From the NCBI GenBank assembly GCA_963752325.1, contig CAVVXU010000007.1, positions 901,583 through 965,582 of the forward strand: a stretch of DNA of 64,000 nt, given 5' to 3'. Shown piece after piece: positions 31,523-40,645 of the stretch. A model generated the notes under the pieces. It was not told the origin of the DNA. It made no database searches and was given only the letters and a program-made list of their open reading frames with translations. Position 1 is the stretch's first letter; each line of letters begins with the position of its first letter. Made by a program: the position numbers and the translations under genes. The DNA comes from CAVTJL01 sp963752325 (GTDB lineage: Bacteria; Pseudomonadota; Alphaproteobacteria; Geminicoccales; Geminicoccaceae).

Positions 31523-32632
31523 GAGGGCGCCTTGAGCAGGCGGACCTGCTGGCCTGGGTGGAGGGCCTGGACCCCCGCCGTGACCACGATCTCGCCGGGC
31601 TCCAAGCCCTCGGACACCACGACCGACGCCGGGTCGAAGCGCAGCACCTTGATGTTGCGGAGGGTGACCGTCGATGGCGTCCGGATCGACGATCCAGACG
31701 GCCGGCTCGCCGTCGAGCTGCGTCAGCGCGGTCGCCGGTATCTCGATGACTCAGGCCGCCGTCGACCTCCATGCGCCCGGTCACCGTGGCACCGAGCCGC
31801 ATCTCCGGCGGCGGGCTCGACAGGCCCACCTTGACCTCGAAGGTCCGGGTCACCGGGTCGGCCTGCGGGGCCACCTCGCGAACGCGCCCGTCCGCCTTCA
31901 CGGTCGGATCGTCGGTCAGGAAGACGGTGATCAGCGGATCGGGCGGGGCCGAGCGGATCACCTGCGCCGGCACGTCGAACACCGCATCGCGCCCGCCCTG
32001 GCGGGCCAGCTGGATGATCCGCTGGCCGGCCTGGACCACCTCGCCGGGCTCGGCGCTGACCGCGGTCACCACCCCTTCGGCATCCGCCCTGAGCTCGGTG
32101 AAGCTCACCTGGTCCTTGGCGTTCTTGAGCATCGCCGTCGGCGGCTTCCACGGCCGATTGGGCCGTCTGCTGCGCCTGCCGTGCCCGATCGAACACGGCC
32201 TGGGCGGCAAAGCCACGCTCGGACAGGTGCTGCTGGCGCCCGAACTCGGCGTTGGCCTCGGCCAGCTGGCCCTCCGCAGCCGCCAGATTGGCCTGCGCCG
32301 CTCTGCAGCGCGTTCATCTCGTTCTGCGGCTCGAGCCGCGCCACCACCTGGTCGGGCTTCACCTGATCGCCGAGATTGACCGTCCGCTCGACCATGCGCC
32401 CGGAGATGCGAAAGGCGAGCGACACCTCGTCATCTGCCTGGATCCGCCCGGTGAGCACCACGGGCACGGACGAATCGCGCTTCTCGACCGTGACGGTGCG
32501 GACGGGGCGCACCTCGGGAGGCGCCTTCTCCTCCTTCGGTTGGCAGGCCACGAGCAACAGGGCCGCAAGCAGGAAGAGCGGCCGACGTCGAGACCGGCAT
32601 CGACCGTCACCCGGTGCCCTGGAGATCGACAT
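31519..32632 (-). CDS. RND periplasmic adaptor, HlyD/AcrA type (four frameshifts)
   Basis: About 370 residues. The signal ends in a lipobox (LLAALLLVACQP), so it is a lipoprotein. The lipoyl/hairpin parts read AFRISGRMVERTVNLGDQVK and EANAEFGRQQHLSERGF; the beta-barrel part reads TADVRAD-like TELRADAEGVVTAVSAEPGE. Extra bases lie at about 32299, 32136, 31751 and 31675, each between well-matching segments, for example NALQS to AQANLAAAEG and DGGL to VIEIPA. The end LLKAPS overlaps the RND start as ATGA. Four breaks in 1.1 kb is the highest density in the window. Confidence 0.88.
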
Positions 32633-32984
32633 CGCGCTTTCCTCTTTCCCGCGAAGCGGAGCTGCCCTCGGGGCCCGGCCCAGGGCAGGTGTTTCGGCTT
32701 TCGTTGACAGCTCGGGGAGTCGCCAGCAGCCGGCGCAAAGCTCTACCCGCCGCTAATGTGAGGGAACCCTTCCCCGGCCGGACCTTCTGCAGGATCCGAC
32801 GGCGATGTCAAGCTGTGCCGGCGGCAGGGCACACCCTTCGGACAGTTGTCATCGGATCGACGGGCCCCCGTCGATCGCGAATGACACCTAGGGTCTTCAC
32901 AGCGGCGCCCCTTCCAGCTAACGCTACGGTCACTATAAGTACTGCACTGGATCTTCATGAGTTAGGACTGTACCGTCCCACTGC
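32633..32984. other. Divergent intergenic region between the efflux operon and the EF-hand gene
   Basis: 352 bp with no gene-like frame. It should contain promoters in both directions. A TATAAG hexamer at 32935-32940 could serve the plus strand and an overlapping TATAGT the minus strand, but neither has a convincing -35. No regulator gene for the efflux operon is adjacent. Confidence 0.5.
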
Positions 32985-33488
32985 ATGAGGGCCGAGCCAG
33001 GAGCGCCACAAACAATGCCCGAGCGGGGTAGATGGATGGCGGCAGGGGGGTCGAGAGTGCGGATCCTGCTGCCGTCGGTATCGTTCGCCATTGCTGTGAT
33101 GGCCGGCGTCGCCGGTCCGGCCGCTGCCCAGCAGCCAAGTGCCGCGGCAGATATCGAGTGTCCGTGCACGGACGAGCAGATCGCCTTCGACGCCGCCGAC
33201 ACGAACGGCGACGGCTATGTAAGCCTGCCGGAGCTCGCGCGGGATGCCGCCGTGGGATTCGCCACCCTCGACAAGGACGGCAGCGGCACGCTCACCCCTG
33301 AGGAGCTGGGCCCCCACGACAAGGCCCAGTTCGACCGCGTCGACACCAACCATGACGGCGTGCTCAGCTTCCAGGAGGTGATGGCCAACAAGGAGCGCGC
33401 CTTCAAGGATGGCGACAAGAACCATGACGGCGGGCTGTCCTTCGACGAGATGGTCAGCGTCGTGAAGCAGGAAGAGGGGGTTCCCTGA
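32985..33488 (+). CDS. Secreted EF-hand calcium-binding protein
   Basis: An up to 167-residue protein with a signal peptide (hydrophobic stretch before GPAAAQQ) and four EF-hand loops in a row: DTNGDGYVSLPE, DKDGSGTLTPEE, DTNHDGVLSFQE and DKNHDGGLSFDE. Each keeps Asp/Asn at positions 1, 3 and 5 and Glu at 12, so all should bind Ca2+. Start choice is open: ATG 33015 or 33036 gives a more ordinary signal peptide than ATG 32985. The protein is probably periplasmic and may buffer or sense calcium. It overlaps the next gene by one base (TGATG). Confidence 0.85.
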   Translation: MRAEPGAPQTMPERGRWMAAGGSRVRILLPSVSFAIAVMAGVAGPAAAQQPSAAADIECPCTDEQIAFDAADTNGDGYVSLPELARDAAVGFATLDKDGSGTLTPEELGPHDKAQFDRVDTNHDGVLSFQEVMANKERAFKDGDKNHDGGLSFDEMVSVVKQEEGVP

Positions 33489-33898
33489 TGGCCGAGCCAC
33501 GTCGATCGGGCCGGTCCGGCCTCGGCATCATGGTGTTGGCTGGATTGGCCACCGTGGGCTTGGCCGCCTGCGACACCACGGGCGGCACGGCCCCTGCCGG
33601 CGTCGGAACGGTGGCGGGCGCCGCCGCCGGCGCTGGCGCGGGCAGAGCGCTCTTCGGCAACAGCACGACCGGCATGCTCGTCGGAGGTGCTGCCGGCGGG
33701 CTCGCTGGCAACATGATGCTGGACCGTCAGGCCGAGCAGCGCCGTCAGCAGGAAGCCGTCACCAGGGCGCAGACACAAAACCAGCTGCAGCTCGATTTCG
33801 AGCGCCAGCGCGCGCTCCAGGCCGAGCAGACCCGGATCGAGATCGAGGAGCAGCGGCTCTTCCGGGAATGGCAGCAGCAGCGGGGTGGCAGCGCCTGA
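33488..33898 (+). CDS. Glycine-zipper lipoprotein
   Basis: A 136-residue protein with a signal ending in LAAC (lipobox), then a Gly/Ala-rich glycine zipper (GVGTVAGAAAGAGAGRALFG and MLVGGAAGGLAGNMM) and a C-terminal Gln/Arg-rich helix likely to form a coiled coil. This is the layout of small outer-membrane glycine-zipper (SlyB-like/Rick-17kDa) lipoproteins, although the classical surface-antigen C-terminus is missing. It is translationally coupled to the EF-hand gene, suggesting a joint envelope role. Confidence 0.78.
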   Translation: MAEPRRSGRSGLGIMVLAGLATVGLAACDTTGGTAPAGVGTVAGAAAGAGAGRALFGNSTTGMLVGGAAGGLAGNMMLDRQAEQRRQQEAVTRAQTQNQLQLDFERQRALQAEQTRIEIEEQRLFREWQQQRGGSA

Positions 33899-33987
33899 CC
33901 TCCGGGCCCACGCTGGCCGTCCTACAGCGCTCCTAGGCGGTCGCTCTTGAGGATCGTGGACGTGGCTCTGGGCAGGAGCGCGGCATC

Positions 33988-35070
33988 GTGGTTTCCGGCC
34001 TGAGGCCTCTCGTCGCAGCGGCTTGGCTCGCTCTCGTCATTCTCGTTGGCTCGGTTCTCATCGGCGGGCGGGACGTCCTCATTCCCTTCGCGCTGGCGGC
34101 GCTGATCTGGCAGCTGATCAACGCCGTCGCCGGCCGCCTGAGAAGGACTCCCGTCGTCGGTCGGTTCGGCGGCAACTGGCTGGCCCTCACCCTGGGCATC
34201 GTCGTGATCGGGCTCGCCTTGAGCCTGGTCGTCGATCTGATCGTCGTGAATGTCGGTGCCGTGTCGGCGGCTGCCCCGGCCTACGAGGCCAATCTGCTGG
34301 CCATGCTGGGACGCGTGGCGAGCCTGCTGGCGTTGCCGGAGCCGATCAGCCTCGGCCCGCTCGTCGGGCAGATCGACCTCGATGTCTGGATCCGCAGGAT
34401 CTCGATCGCGCTCGCCGGGTTCGTCGGCAGCATCGGCCTCTTGGCGCTCTACGTGGCCTTCATGCTGCTCGAGCAGGCGAGCTTCGATCGCAAGATCGAC
34501 GCCCTCTTCCCCGATCCCCTGAAGGCCGCCTCGACCCGACGTCTGCTGGCCCAGCTCGGGCGCCGCGTCGAGCGCTATCTTTGGGTGAAGACGATCTTCA
34601 GCATCGCAATCGCCGGCCTTTCCTGGTGCCTGCTCGCCGCCATCGGCTGCAGCCAGGCCGCGTTCTGGGCATTGATCATCTTCCTGCTCAACTACGTGCC
34701 CATCATCGGCACGTTCTTCGGCGTGGCCTTTCCGGCCCTCCTGGTTCTGCTGCAGTTCGGGACGCTCGGTCCCTTCCTCGTGGCCGTCGTCGGCCTTTCC
34801 GCCATTCAGGTCACGCTCGGCACCGTGCTCGAGCCGCGGCTCATGGGCAGCACCCTCAACCTCAGCCCGGTCGTGATCGTGGTCTCGCTCGCCGTCTGGG
34901 GCAGCCTCTGGGGCCTCGCCGGCATGTTCCTCTGTGTGCCGATCATGGTGATCATCACGATCGTCTGCGCCCATTTCACAGCCACGCGGCCCATCGCCAT
35001 CCTGCTCTCGGGCACGGGCGAGCTCGACGACGAGGTCCCGATGGCCCTGGACGGGAGCCGGCCGGAGTAG
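33988..35070 (+). CDS. AI-2E family transporter (YdgG/PerM/TqsA-like)
   Basis: A 360-residue protein with about eight helices: two at the N-terminus, a soluble middle (about 95-165), and the family-typical C-terminal block ALIIFLLNYVPIIGTFFGVA then LGTVLEPRLMGSTLNLSPVV and GLAGMFLCVPIMV. Start is GTG 33988. Family members export small molecules (TqsA: autoinducer-2) or act as Na+/H+ antiporters, so the name does not prove AI-2 transport. It stands alone; the convergent racemase gene ends 84 bp downstream. Confidence 0.88.
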   Translation: MVSGLRPLVAAAWLALVILVGSVLIGGRDVLIPFALAALIWQLINAVAGRLRRTPVVGRFGGNWLALTLGIVVIGLALSLVVDLIVVNVGAVSAAAPAYEANLLAMLGRVASLLALPEPISLGPLVGQIDLDVWIRRISIALAGFVGSIGLLALYVAFMLLEQASFDRKIDALFPDPLKAASTRRLLAQLGRRVERYLWVKTIFSIAIAGLSWCLLAAIGCSQAAFWALIIFLLNYVPIIGTFFGVAFPALLVLLQFGTLGPFLVAVVGLSAIQVTLGTVLEPRLMGSTLNLSPVVIVVSLAVWGSLWGLAGMFLCVPIMVIITIVCAHFTATRPIAILLSGTGELDDEVPMALDGSRPE

Positions 35071-35153
35071 CCCTGATCGCGTCGCCCGGCCGGCGAGGCA
35101 GGCGTGGGCGTGATCCCGCCTATCAGGCGGTCACCCGCTCAGCGCCGCATTTC

Positions 35154-36183
35154 CTAATCCCTCATCCCCGGCCCCCAGATGTCGGAGAGGGCGTGGCCGA
35201 GTGGGAAGGGGTCCGCGGGGTCGAGGGCGATCTCCTCGCGTGAGAAGATCCAGGCGCGGCCGGTGATGCGGGGGAGGATGGCGGGGCGGCCGTCGACCAG
35301 GCGGGTGACGGCGGCGATCTCGGACTCGAAGCGTGTGCCGATGGTCGAGCGGAACAGGACGCGATGCGCCCTCCTTGGCGAGGCGGCGGCGGTGCATCAC
35401 GGCGAGGCGGGCCGAGGAGCCGGTGCCGCAGGGGCTGCGGTCGAGGCGGCCGGGCGGCATCACCGTAGCGTTCCGCGGGCCGTCCTCGTCCTCGCCGCAC
35501 CACATCAGGTACGCGAGCCCTTCGAGACCGGGCCGCTCGGGATGCTCGGGCACCATCTGGCCGCGTGCCGCCTCGAGGATGGCCATGCCCGTGTCGACCA
35601 GGGCGCGGGCCATAGCAGGCGCGACCCTGAGGCCCACCGTCGCCGGATCGCACAGCGCGTAAAAGACGCCGCCGAACGCGATGTCGACCATCACGGGGCC
35701 CAGCCCCGGCACCTCGACCGGGACCTCGAGCGCCTGACAGAAGCTGGCCGGCATGTCGAGCGTGACGCTCTCGCATCGTCCGTCGCGGCAGGCGGCACGG
35801 GCGCGCACAAGGCCCGCCGCAGTGTCGAGTGTCACGATCGTCTCCGGCTCCTGCATCGGCACCATGCCGGTCTCGAGAAGCGCCGTCGTGACGCAGATCG
35901 CGTTGGAGCCCGACATGGCGTGGCACTGGTCGGGCTGCATGACGATGAAGGCCGCGTCCGCCGCCGCATCGCAGGGTGGCAGGAGGAGGTTCACGGAGGC
36001 GTTCGGGCCGCCCCGCGGCTCGAGCACGCAAAAGCGGCGCAGGCTGTCGCCCTCGCGGTTCATCCAGCGCAGCTTCTCGAGCATGCTGGCGCCCGGGACA
36101 TCGAGCACGCCGCCCATGACGATCTTGCCGATCTCGCCTTCGGCATGGACGCCGAGGAGGCTCAGGGTCCTGCTCCAGCGCAT
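35154..36183 (-). CDS. Proline racemase-family enzyme with Ser/Cys active-site pair (one frameshift)
   Basis: About 342 residues after removing one extra base near 35370; the frame then continues to the end ALSDIWGPGMRD and a stop at 35156-35154. The two catalytic positions read MSGSNAICV (Ser instead of the first Cys) and SPCGTGSSAR (second Cys kept). The Cys/Cys members are proline racemases or 4-hydroxyproline epimerases and Cys/Thr members are trans-3-hydroxyproline dehydratases; the Ser/Cys class is less settled. The substrate is therefore probably a hydroxyproline or proline stereoisomer, but the reaction is open. No neighbouring hydroxyproline catabolic genes are present. Confidence 0.85.
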
Positions 36184-36261
36184 CGGCCCCTCCTTCGCTT
36201 GCCTGGACTTGTGCCACTCCCTATATCCGCGCGAACCGTTGCCGAAGCCAGTGGCCTGCCC

Positions 36262-36447
36262 ATGCGTCTCCTGATCGCGATCTTTTTGCCTTTTCTGCTC
36301 TTCTTCACGATCGGCAGGCCGATCGCCGGGATCATCTGCCTGATCCTGCAGATCACGCTCGTCGGCTGGATCCCGGCGGCGCTGTGGGCGGTCTACGCGC
36401 TCTCGCAGTGGAACACCGACCGCAAGATCAAGGCGATGCAGCCCTAG
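36262..36447 (+). CDS. YqaE/Pmp3-family small membrane protein
   Basis: A 61-residue proteolipid with two helices (LLIAIFLPFLLFFTI and IICLILQITLVGWIPAALWA), ending in the charged tail QWNTDRKIKAM. The IFLP and GWIPA motifs place it in the Pmp3/YqaE family, whose members influence membrane potential and salt tolerance. It is too short for standard ORF cut-offs from its true start. It is divergent from the racemase gene (78 bp) and 8 bp before another small membrane protein. Confidence 0.88.
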   Translation: MRLLIAIFLPFLLFFTIGRPIAGIICLILQITLVGWIPAALWAVYALSQWNTDRKIKAMQP

Positions 36448-36455
36448 GGGCGGCG

Positions 36456-36707
36456 ATGCCGAAGATCACCGCCGGCACCGTCATCAAGCTCGTCATCTGG
36501 TCGCTCGTGGTGGGCGGGCTGCTGGCGTTCTTCAACGTGACACCCCAGGAGATCCTGGGCTGGGTGACCGGCTGGGTCGGCAACGTCGCCGACAATCTGC
36601 AGCACTATACCGGCCAGGCCATGGCCTACATCCTGCTCGGTGCCTGCGTCGTCGTGCCGATCTGGCTCATCAGCTATGTTCTGAGGGCGCTGAAGGGCCG
36701 GTCCTAG
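36456..36707 (+). CDS. Small two-helix membrane protein (DUF6460-like)
   Basis: An 83-residue protein with helices at about 9-27 (VIKLVIWSLVVGGLLAFFNV) and 54-76 (AMAYILLGACVVVPIWLISY). It resembles alphaproteobacterial DUF6460 proteins, whose role is unknown. It is probably co-transcribed with the Pmp3 gene. Its TAG stop overlaps, on the other strand, the TAG stop of the convergent hypothetical gene (shared CTAG at 36704-36707). Confidence 0.75.
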   Translation: MPKITAGTVIKLVIWSLVVGGLLAFFNVTPQEILGWVTGWVGNVADNLQHYTGQAMAYILLGACVVVPIWLISYVLRALKGRS

Positions 36708-37384
36708 GCGACGGCGTGGCTGGCGGCGTGGCGCCCGGCGATGCGGCGGGCCTGCTCGATGCGGCGGCGCTGCTCGCGGCTGAGATGGCCCGGCTCGTCG
36801 GGTTCGTTCGTGCCGGCATCGAGCGGACCGGTCGTCCCCCTCGATATCTCGATCTCCTCGGGCTCCTCCGCCTCGGCGGCGGCGCGCTGCTCGACCCGGT
36901 CGGCGAGCCAACGGAGCTGGGCCGGCGACATGTCGCCATAGTGGCGCTGGGGCCGCGCCGCCTTCAGGAGCTCGAGGGCCTCGAGGCCGCGGCGCCAGTC
37001 GCGCTCGAGACGGCCGCGATAGCGCACGAGGGTGGCGAGCGACGGCTGCCGTGCCGGCGCCTCCTCCTCGGGCGAGGCCAGCGCCGCCTCGAGCACGCGC
37101 TCCTCGAGCGCCCTGAGCCGCCGCTGGCGCCAGAGAACAAAGGCCAGCTCCAGGACGATCTCGGCCTCGGCCGCCCCCTCGGGCGCGAGACGGCCGATGA
37201 GCTCGTCCAGGAGCGGCTCGATCTCCGCACGCGCCTTCTCGGAAAGCCCCGCGGGGCTGCCGGCGCAAAGGCCGTGGCGGACGGCGTTCATGGCGCTCTT
37301 GGCCTTGCCCTCTGGCGTCACCGGACCGTGGGACGAGGCACCGTTGGCGCGGGCGGCGGCAAGGGCTGCGGGCGAGATCGACAT
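36704..37384 (-). CDS. Hypothetical protein with NGxxSHGPVTPEGKA N-terminus
   Basis: A 226-residue hydrophilic protein. The start MSISPAALAAARANGASSHG then PVTPEGKAKSAMNAVRHGL is a recurring N-terminus of alphaproteobacterial hypothetical proteins, often multi-copy and near mobile DNA. The middle is helical and rich in Arg/Glu/Leu (a likely coiled coil, about 45-130), and the tail is acidic then basic. ATG 37384 was chosen; the frame extends to 37507 but would include PBP-proximal leader sequence. The upstream DNA (37440-37465) is AT-rich with TATATAAACTTATAG, a likely promoter zone. No function can be assigned. Confidence 0.65.
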   Translation of the reverse strand: MSISPAALAAARANGASSHGPVTPEGKAKSAMNAVRHGLCAGSPAGLSEKARAEIEPLLDELIGRLAPEGAAEAEIVLELAFVLWRQRRLRALEERVLEAALASPEEEAPARQPSLATLVRYRGRLERDWRRGLEALELLKAARPQRHYGDMSPAQLRWLADRVEQRAAAEAEEPEEIEISRGTTGPLDAGTNEPDEPGHLSREQRRRIEQARRIAGRHAASHAVA

Positions 37385-37503
37385 GGCATGGCTCCTCGGC
37401 AGGTTGAGGACGCCGTAGCACATGATAGGCTCGATGTCACGCAGATGCGTATATAAACTTATAGAAGAGACAGCGCGCCTTTCCTTTAGGGAGGCGCCCC
37501 GCC

Positions 37504-39495
37504 TCACTGTCGGGCGGTCTCGAGGGCGCCCTGGACAAGGCGGATGATCCAGTCGAGGCCGTGGCTCGCGGCGTCGCCGAGATCGCCGCCGGGCGCCTGC
37601 TGGCGGCTGGCGACGGCGGGGGCTGGCGTCGGCACGGACACGGCGGGCGGCGTTGCCAGCATCACGTCCCGCCAGATCTGCGCCGGGAAGGAGCCGCCGG
37701 TGACGCCGCGCATCGGCCGGTCGTCGTCATTGCCGAGCCAGACACCGGCCACATAGTCGCCGCTATAGCCGACGAACCAGGCATCCCGGCTGTTCTGGGT
37801 GGTGCCGGTCTTGCCGGCGGCGGGCCTGGATCCGAGATCGGCGGCGTGACCGGTGCCGTCGTCGACCACATGGGTCAGGAGCTGCTGCATCTGGGCCGCC
37901 ACGTCGGGTGCCATCACACGGATCTCGGTCGGTGTGTAGCGGTAGAGCGTGCCGCGATCCGTCTCGCGCACGTCCTTGACCGCGTAGACCGGCCGGCGGA
38001 TGCCGCCGGTGGCAAAGGGAAGGTAGGCGGCGGTGAGCTCGAGCGGGGTCACCTCCGAGGTGCCGAGCGCCAGCGACGGGACGGCCTGAAGGTCGGAGCT
38101 GATGCCCAGCAGGTGGGCGGTCTTGACGACGTTCTTGGCCCCCACCTTCATGATCAGGCCGACCGAGGCGAGGTTGAGCGAGCGGGTGAGCGCGTCCTCG
38201 AGCGTCACCTTGCCGTTGGCCTTGCCGTCGAAGTTGGAGGGCGACCAGCTGCCGATGCGAAGCGGCTTGTCCTCGATGATCGTGCCCGGCCGATAGCCAT
38301 CCTCCAGCGCCGTCAGGTACAAAAAGGGCTTGAAGGCGGAGCCCGGCTGGCGCTTGGCGAAAGCGGCACGATTGAAGCGGTTCTGCCGGTAGCTGTCGCC
38401 GCCAACCATCGCACGCACGGCACCCGAGCGGTCGAGAACGACGATCGCCCCCTCCTCGACGCGGCGCCGGGCGCCGGGACCCTCGACGACCTTGCGCAGC
38501 GCCGCCTCGGCCGCGAGCTGGATGTTCCGGTCGAGGGTGGTGCGCACGACAAGGTTGTGCTCGGGCTTGCCCAGGCTGGCAGTCAGGCCGTCCAGCACCC
38601 AGTCGACGAACCAGCCGGCGAGGTCGGTCTGGCTCTCGGGCGCCAGGCGCGCCGGGGCGAGCTTGGCCGCCTGAGCCTGGACTTTCGTGATGTAGCCCGC
38701 GTCGACCATGCGATCGAGAACGACTGCAGCCCGCTCGCGCGCCCGGTCGAGGTCGTTGGTCGGTGCCAGCGCCGAGGGCGCCTTCAGGAGACCGGCGATC
38801 ATCGCCGCCTCGGCGAGGCTCACCTTGGCCGCGGGCTTGCCGAAATAGCGCTCGGATGCCGCCTCGACGCCATAGGTGCCGGCGCCGAGATAGACGCGGT
38901 TCAAATAGAGCGTGAGGATCTGGTCCTTTGTCAGCCGGGCTTCCAGCCACAGGGCCAGGGTCAGCTCCTCGAGCTTGCGACGCAGCGAGCGCTCGGGCGT
39001 GAGGTAGAGGTTCTTCGCGAGCTGCTGGGTGATCGTGCTGCCGCCGGCGACGACGGCGCCGGCCCGGAGATTGATGAAGGCGGCCCGCAGCATGCCGATC
39101 GGGTCGATGCCGAAATGCTGATAGAAGCGGTGGTCCTCGGTCGCGATCACGGCTTTCACGAGAAGCGGCGAGATGTCGTCGAGGCTGACGAAGCGGCGGC
39201 CCTCGGCACCACGCGTCGCCAGCACGCTGCCGTCGTCGGCGAGCAGCGTGACGGTGGCCTGCTCACTCTCCTTGAAGAGCTCGTTCGTATCCGGCAGCCT
39301 GGGTGCGACGGTGAAGAAGAGGATGACCCAGCCGACGAGCGCCAGCATCAGGAAGGCCGGGATGGCGGCCAGCAGCCTGAGGAAGAGGCTCCGGCGGGGC
39401 GGCTTGCCCGGCGGGCCTGAGCCGGACGAGCGCGGTCGGGACGGGGTGCGTTGCTTCGTGGAGCGCTGTTTGGACGGGCGGGCGGGTCGGGCCAT
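37504..39495 (-). CDS. Bifunctional penicillin-binding protein 1A-type (transglycosylase/transpeptidase)
   Basis: A 663-residue class A PBP. A basic cytoplasmic tail and one membrane helix (FLRLLAAIPAFLMLALVGWV) precede the GT51 domain (IATEDHRFYQHFGIDPIG, GGSTITQQLAKNLYL, ERSLRRKLEELTLALWLE) and a transpeptidase domain with SxxK in RQPGSAFKPF, SxN in RSLNLASVGL and KTGTTQNSRDAWF. ATG 39495 was chosen; upstream codons are unconserved. It polymerises and crosslinks peptidoglycan. At 2 kb without any frameshift, it contrasts with the broken genes nearby. It is divergent from fdhD. Confidence 0.95.
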   Translation of the reverse strand: MARPARPSKQRSTKQRTPSRPRSSGSGPPGKPPRRSLFLRLLAAIPAFLMLALVGWVILFFTVAPRLPDTNELFKESEQATVTLLADDGSVLATRGAEGRRFVSLDDISPLLVKAVIATEDHRFYQHFGIDPIGMLRAAFINLRAGAVVAGGSTITQQLAKNLYLTPERSLRRKLEELTLALWLEARLTKDQILTLYLNRVYLGAGTYGVEAASERYFGKPAAKVSLAEAAMIAGLLKAPSALAPTNDLDRARERAAVVLDRMVDAGYITKVQAQAAKLAPARLAPESQTDLAGWFVDWVLDGLTASLGKPEHNLVVRTTLDRNIQLAAEAALRKVVEGPGARRRVEEGAIVVLDRSGAVRAMVGGDSYRQNRFNRAAFAKRQPGSAFKPFLYLTALEDGYRPGTIIEDKPLRIGSWSPSNFDGKANGKVTLEDALTRSLNLASVGLIMKVGAKNVVKTAHLLGISSDLQAVPSLALGTSEVTPLELTAAYLPFATGGIRRPVYAVKDVRETDRGTLYRYTPTEIRVMAPDVAAQMQQLLTHVVDDGTGHAADLGSRPAAGKTGTTQNSRDAWFVGYSGDYVAGVWLGNDDDRPMRGVTGGSFPAQIWRDVMLATPPAVSVPTPAPAVASRQQAPGGDLGDAASHGLDWIIRLVQGALETARQ

Positions 39496-39597
39496 GGAGG
39501 ACGGGCGGGGCTCTCTGGGCTTTGGGGCTGACGCGTTGCAGCAGGCTCCCCGAGACATAGCTTAGCGGCACGCACCAGCGCAAACGGATCACCGCCG

Positions 39598-40479
39598 ATG
39601 AAGGGCCCGCTTCTCCTTCCCGATCCCGACGATCCCAGGCTGACCCAGGCCGTGAGCGGCATCGACCAGGACGGCCGGCCGGTCGAGGCGGCGATCGTCT
39701 ACGAGCGGCCGCTGACGCTTTTCCTCAATGGCCAGGAGATCGTCACGATGATGACGATCGGCGACCATCCGGACTATCTGGCCCTGGGCTACCTGCTCAA
39801 CCAGAACATGCTGCGGCCGGACGACGTGGTGACCGCGGTCGAGCACGATCCGGACCTCGAGGTCGTGGTGGTGCGGACCGAGCGGCCGACCGACTACGAG
39901 GCGAAGCTGAAGAAGAAGGTGAGAACCTCGGGCTGTGCCCAGGGCACCGTCTTCGGCGACCTGATGGAGCGCTTCGAGACGGTCAGGCTGCCGGCCGACG
40001 CCCCCTTGCGGACCAGCTGGCTCTATGCCCTGACCAAAAGAATAAACACCCTGCCCTCGCTCTACCTCAAGGCCGGCGCCATCCACGGCTGCTGCCTCTG
40101 CGAGGGGCCGGAGGTGCTGCTCTACATGGAGGATGTCGGCCGGCACAACGCGGTCGACAAGATCGCGGGCTACATGTGGCGGCACGGCGTCGGGCCCGAG
40201 GGCAAGATTTTTTACACCACCGGGCGGCTCACCTCGGAGATGGTGATCAAGACCGTGCAGATGGGCATCCCGATCCTGATCTCGCGCTCGGGCTTCACGG
40301 CCTGGGGCGTCGAGCTCGCCCGGCAGGCGGGCCTCACGCTGATCGGCCGGGCGCGCGGCCGGCGCTTCATCGCGCTCTCGGGCGCCGAGCGCATCGTCTT
40401 CGATGCCGACCCCGAGGCGGTGGCGGAGGAGGACCGGCGCCATCGACGCAAAGGGGCCGCGGAGGGTGCGACGGCCTGA
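39598..40479 (+). CDS. fdhD: Formate dehydrogenase accessory sulfurtransferase FdhD
   Basis: A 293-residue FdhD. The sulfur-relay loop reads RTSGCAQGTVFG (the usual C-x-x-C is reduced to one Cys here, as in many proteobacteria), and the nucleotide-site motifs AGAIHGCCLCEG and YMEDVGRHNAVDKIAGYM are complete, with FYTTGRLTSEMVIK following. It inserts a sulfur on the molybdenum-bis-MGD cofactor of formate dehydrogenase. No fdh structural gene is in the window; mobA, for the same cofactor, lies 16 kb away. Confidence 0.93.
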   Translation: MKGPLLLPDPDDPRLTQAVSGIDQDGRPVEAAIVYERPLTLFLNGQEIVTMMTIGDHPDYLALGYLLNQNMLRPDDVVTAVEHDPDLEVVVVRTERPTDYEAKLKKKVRTSGCAQGTVFGDLMERFETVRLPADAPLRTSWLYALTKRINTLPSLYLKAGAIHGCCLCEGPEVLLYMEDVGRHNAVDKIAGYMWRHGVGPEGKIFYTTGRLTSEMVIKTVQMGIPILISRSGFTAWGVELARQAGLTLIGRARGRRFIALSGAERIVFDADPEAVAEEDRRHRRKGAAEGATA

Positions 40480-40576
40480 GCGGCTCGCGCAGGGAGACCT
40501 CTCGTCGCACGTGCCACCATAGCGGAACCCCGCGGCTCTTCGCGGCGTTGCCCAGTACGCTCGGGTCTTGGAACAA

Positions 40577-40589
40577 GGGGACGGTCCCC
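40577..40589. repeat. 13-bp palindrome upstream of the arylsulfotransferase gene
   Basis: GGGGAC and GTCCCC flank one G in the 166-bp gap between fdhD and the sulfate-transfer module. The symmetry suits a dimeric regulator site rather than a hairpin, since the loop would be one base. No partner copy was seen in the window. Confidence 0.35.
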
Positions 40590-40645
40590 GGCGTCAGCAT
40601 CAGCGTGAAGGGGTCTGATTGTCCGTCCTATCCTAGGTGAGAGGC

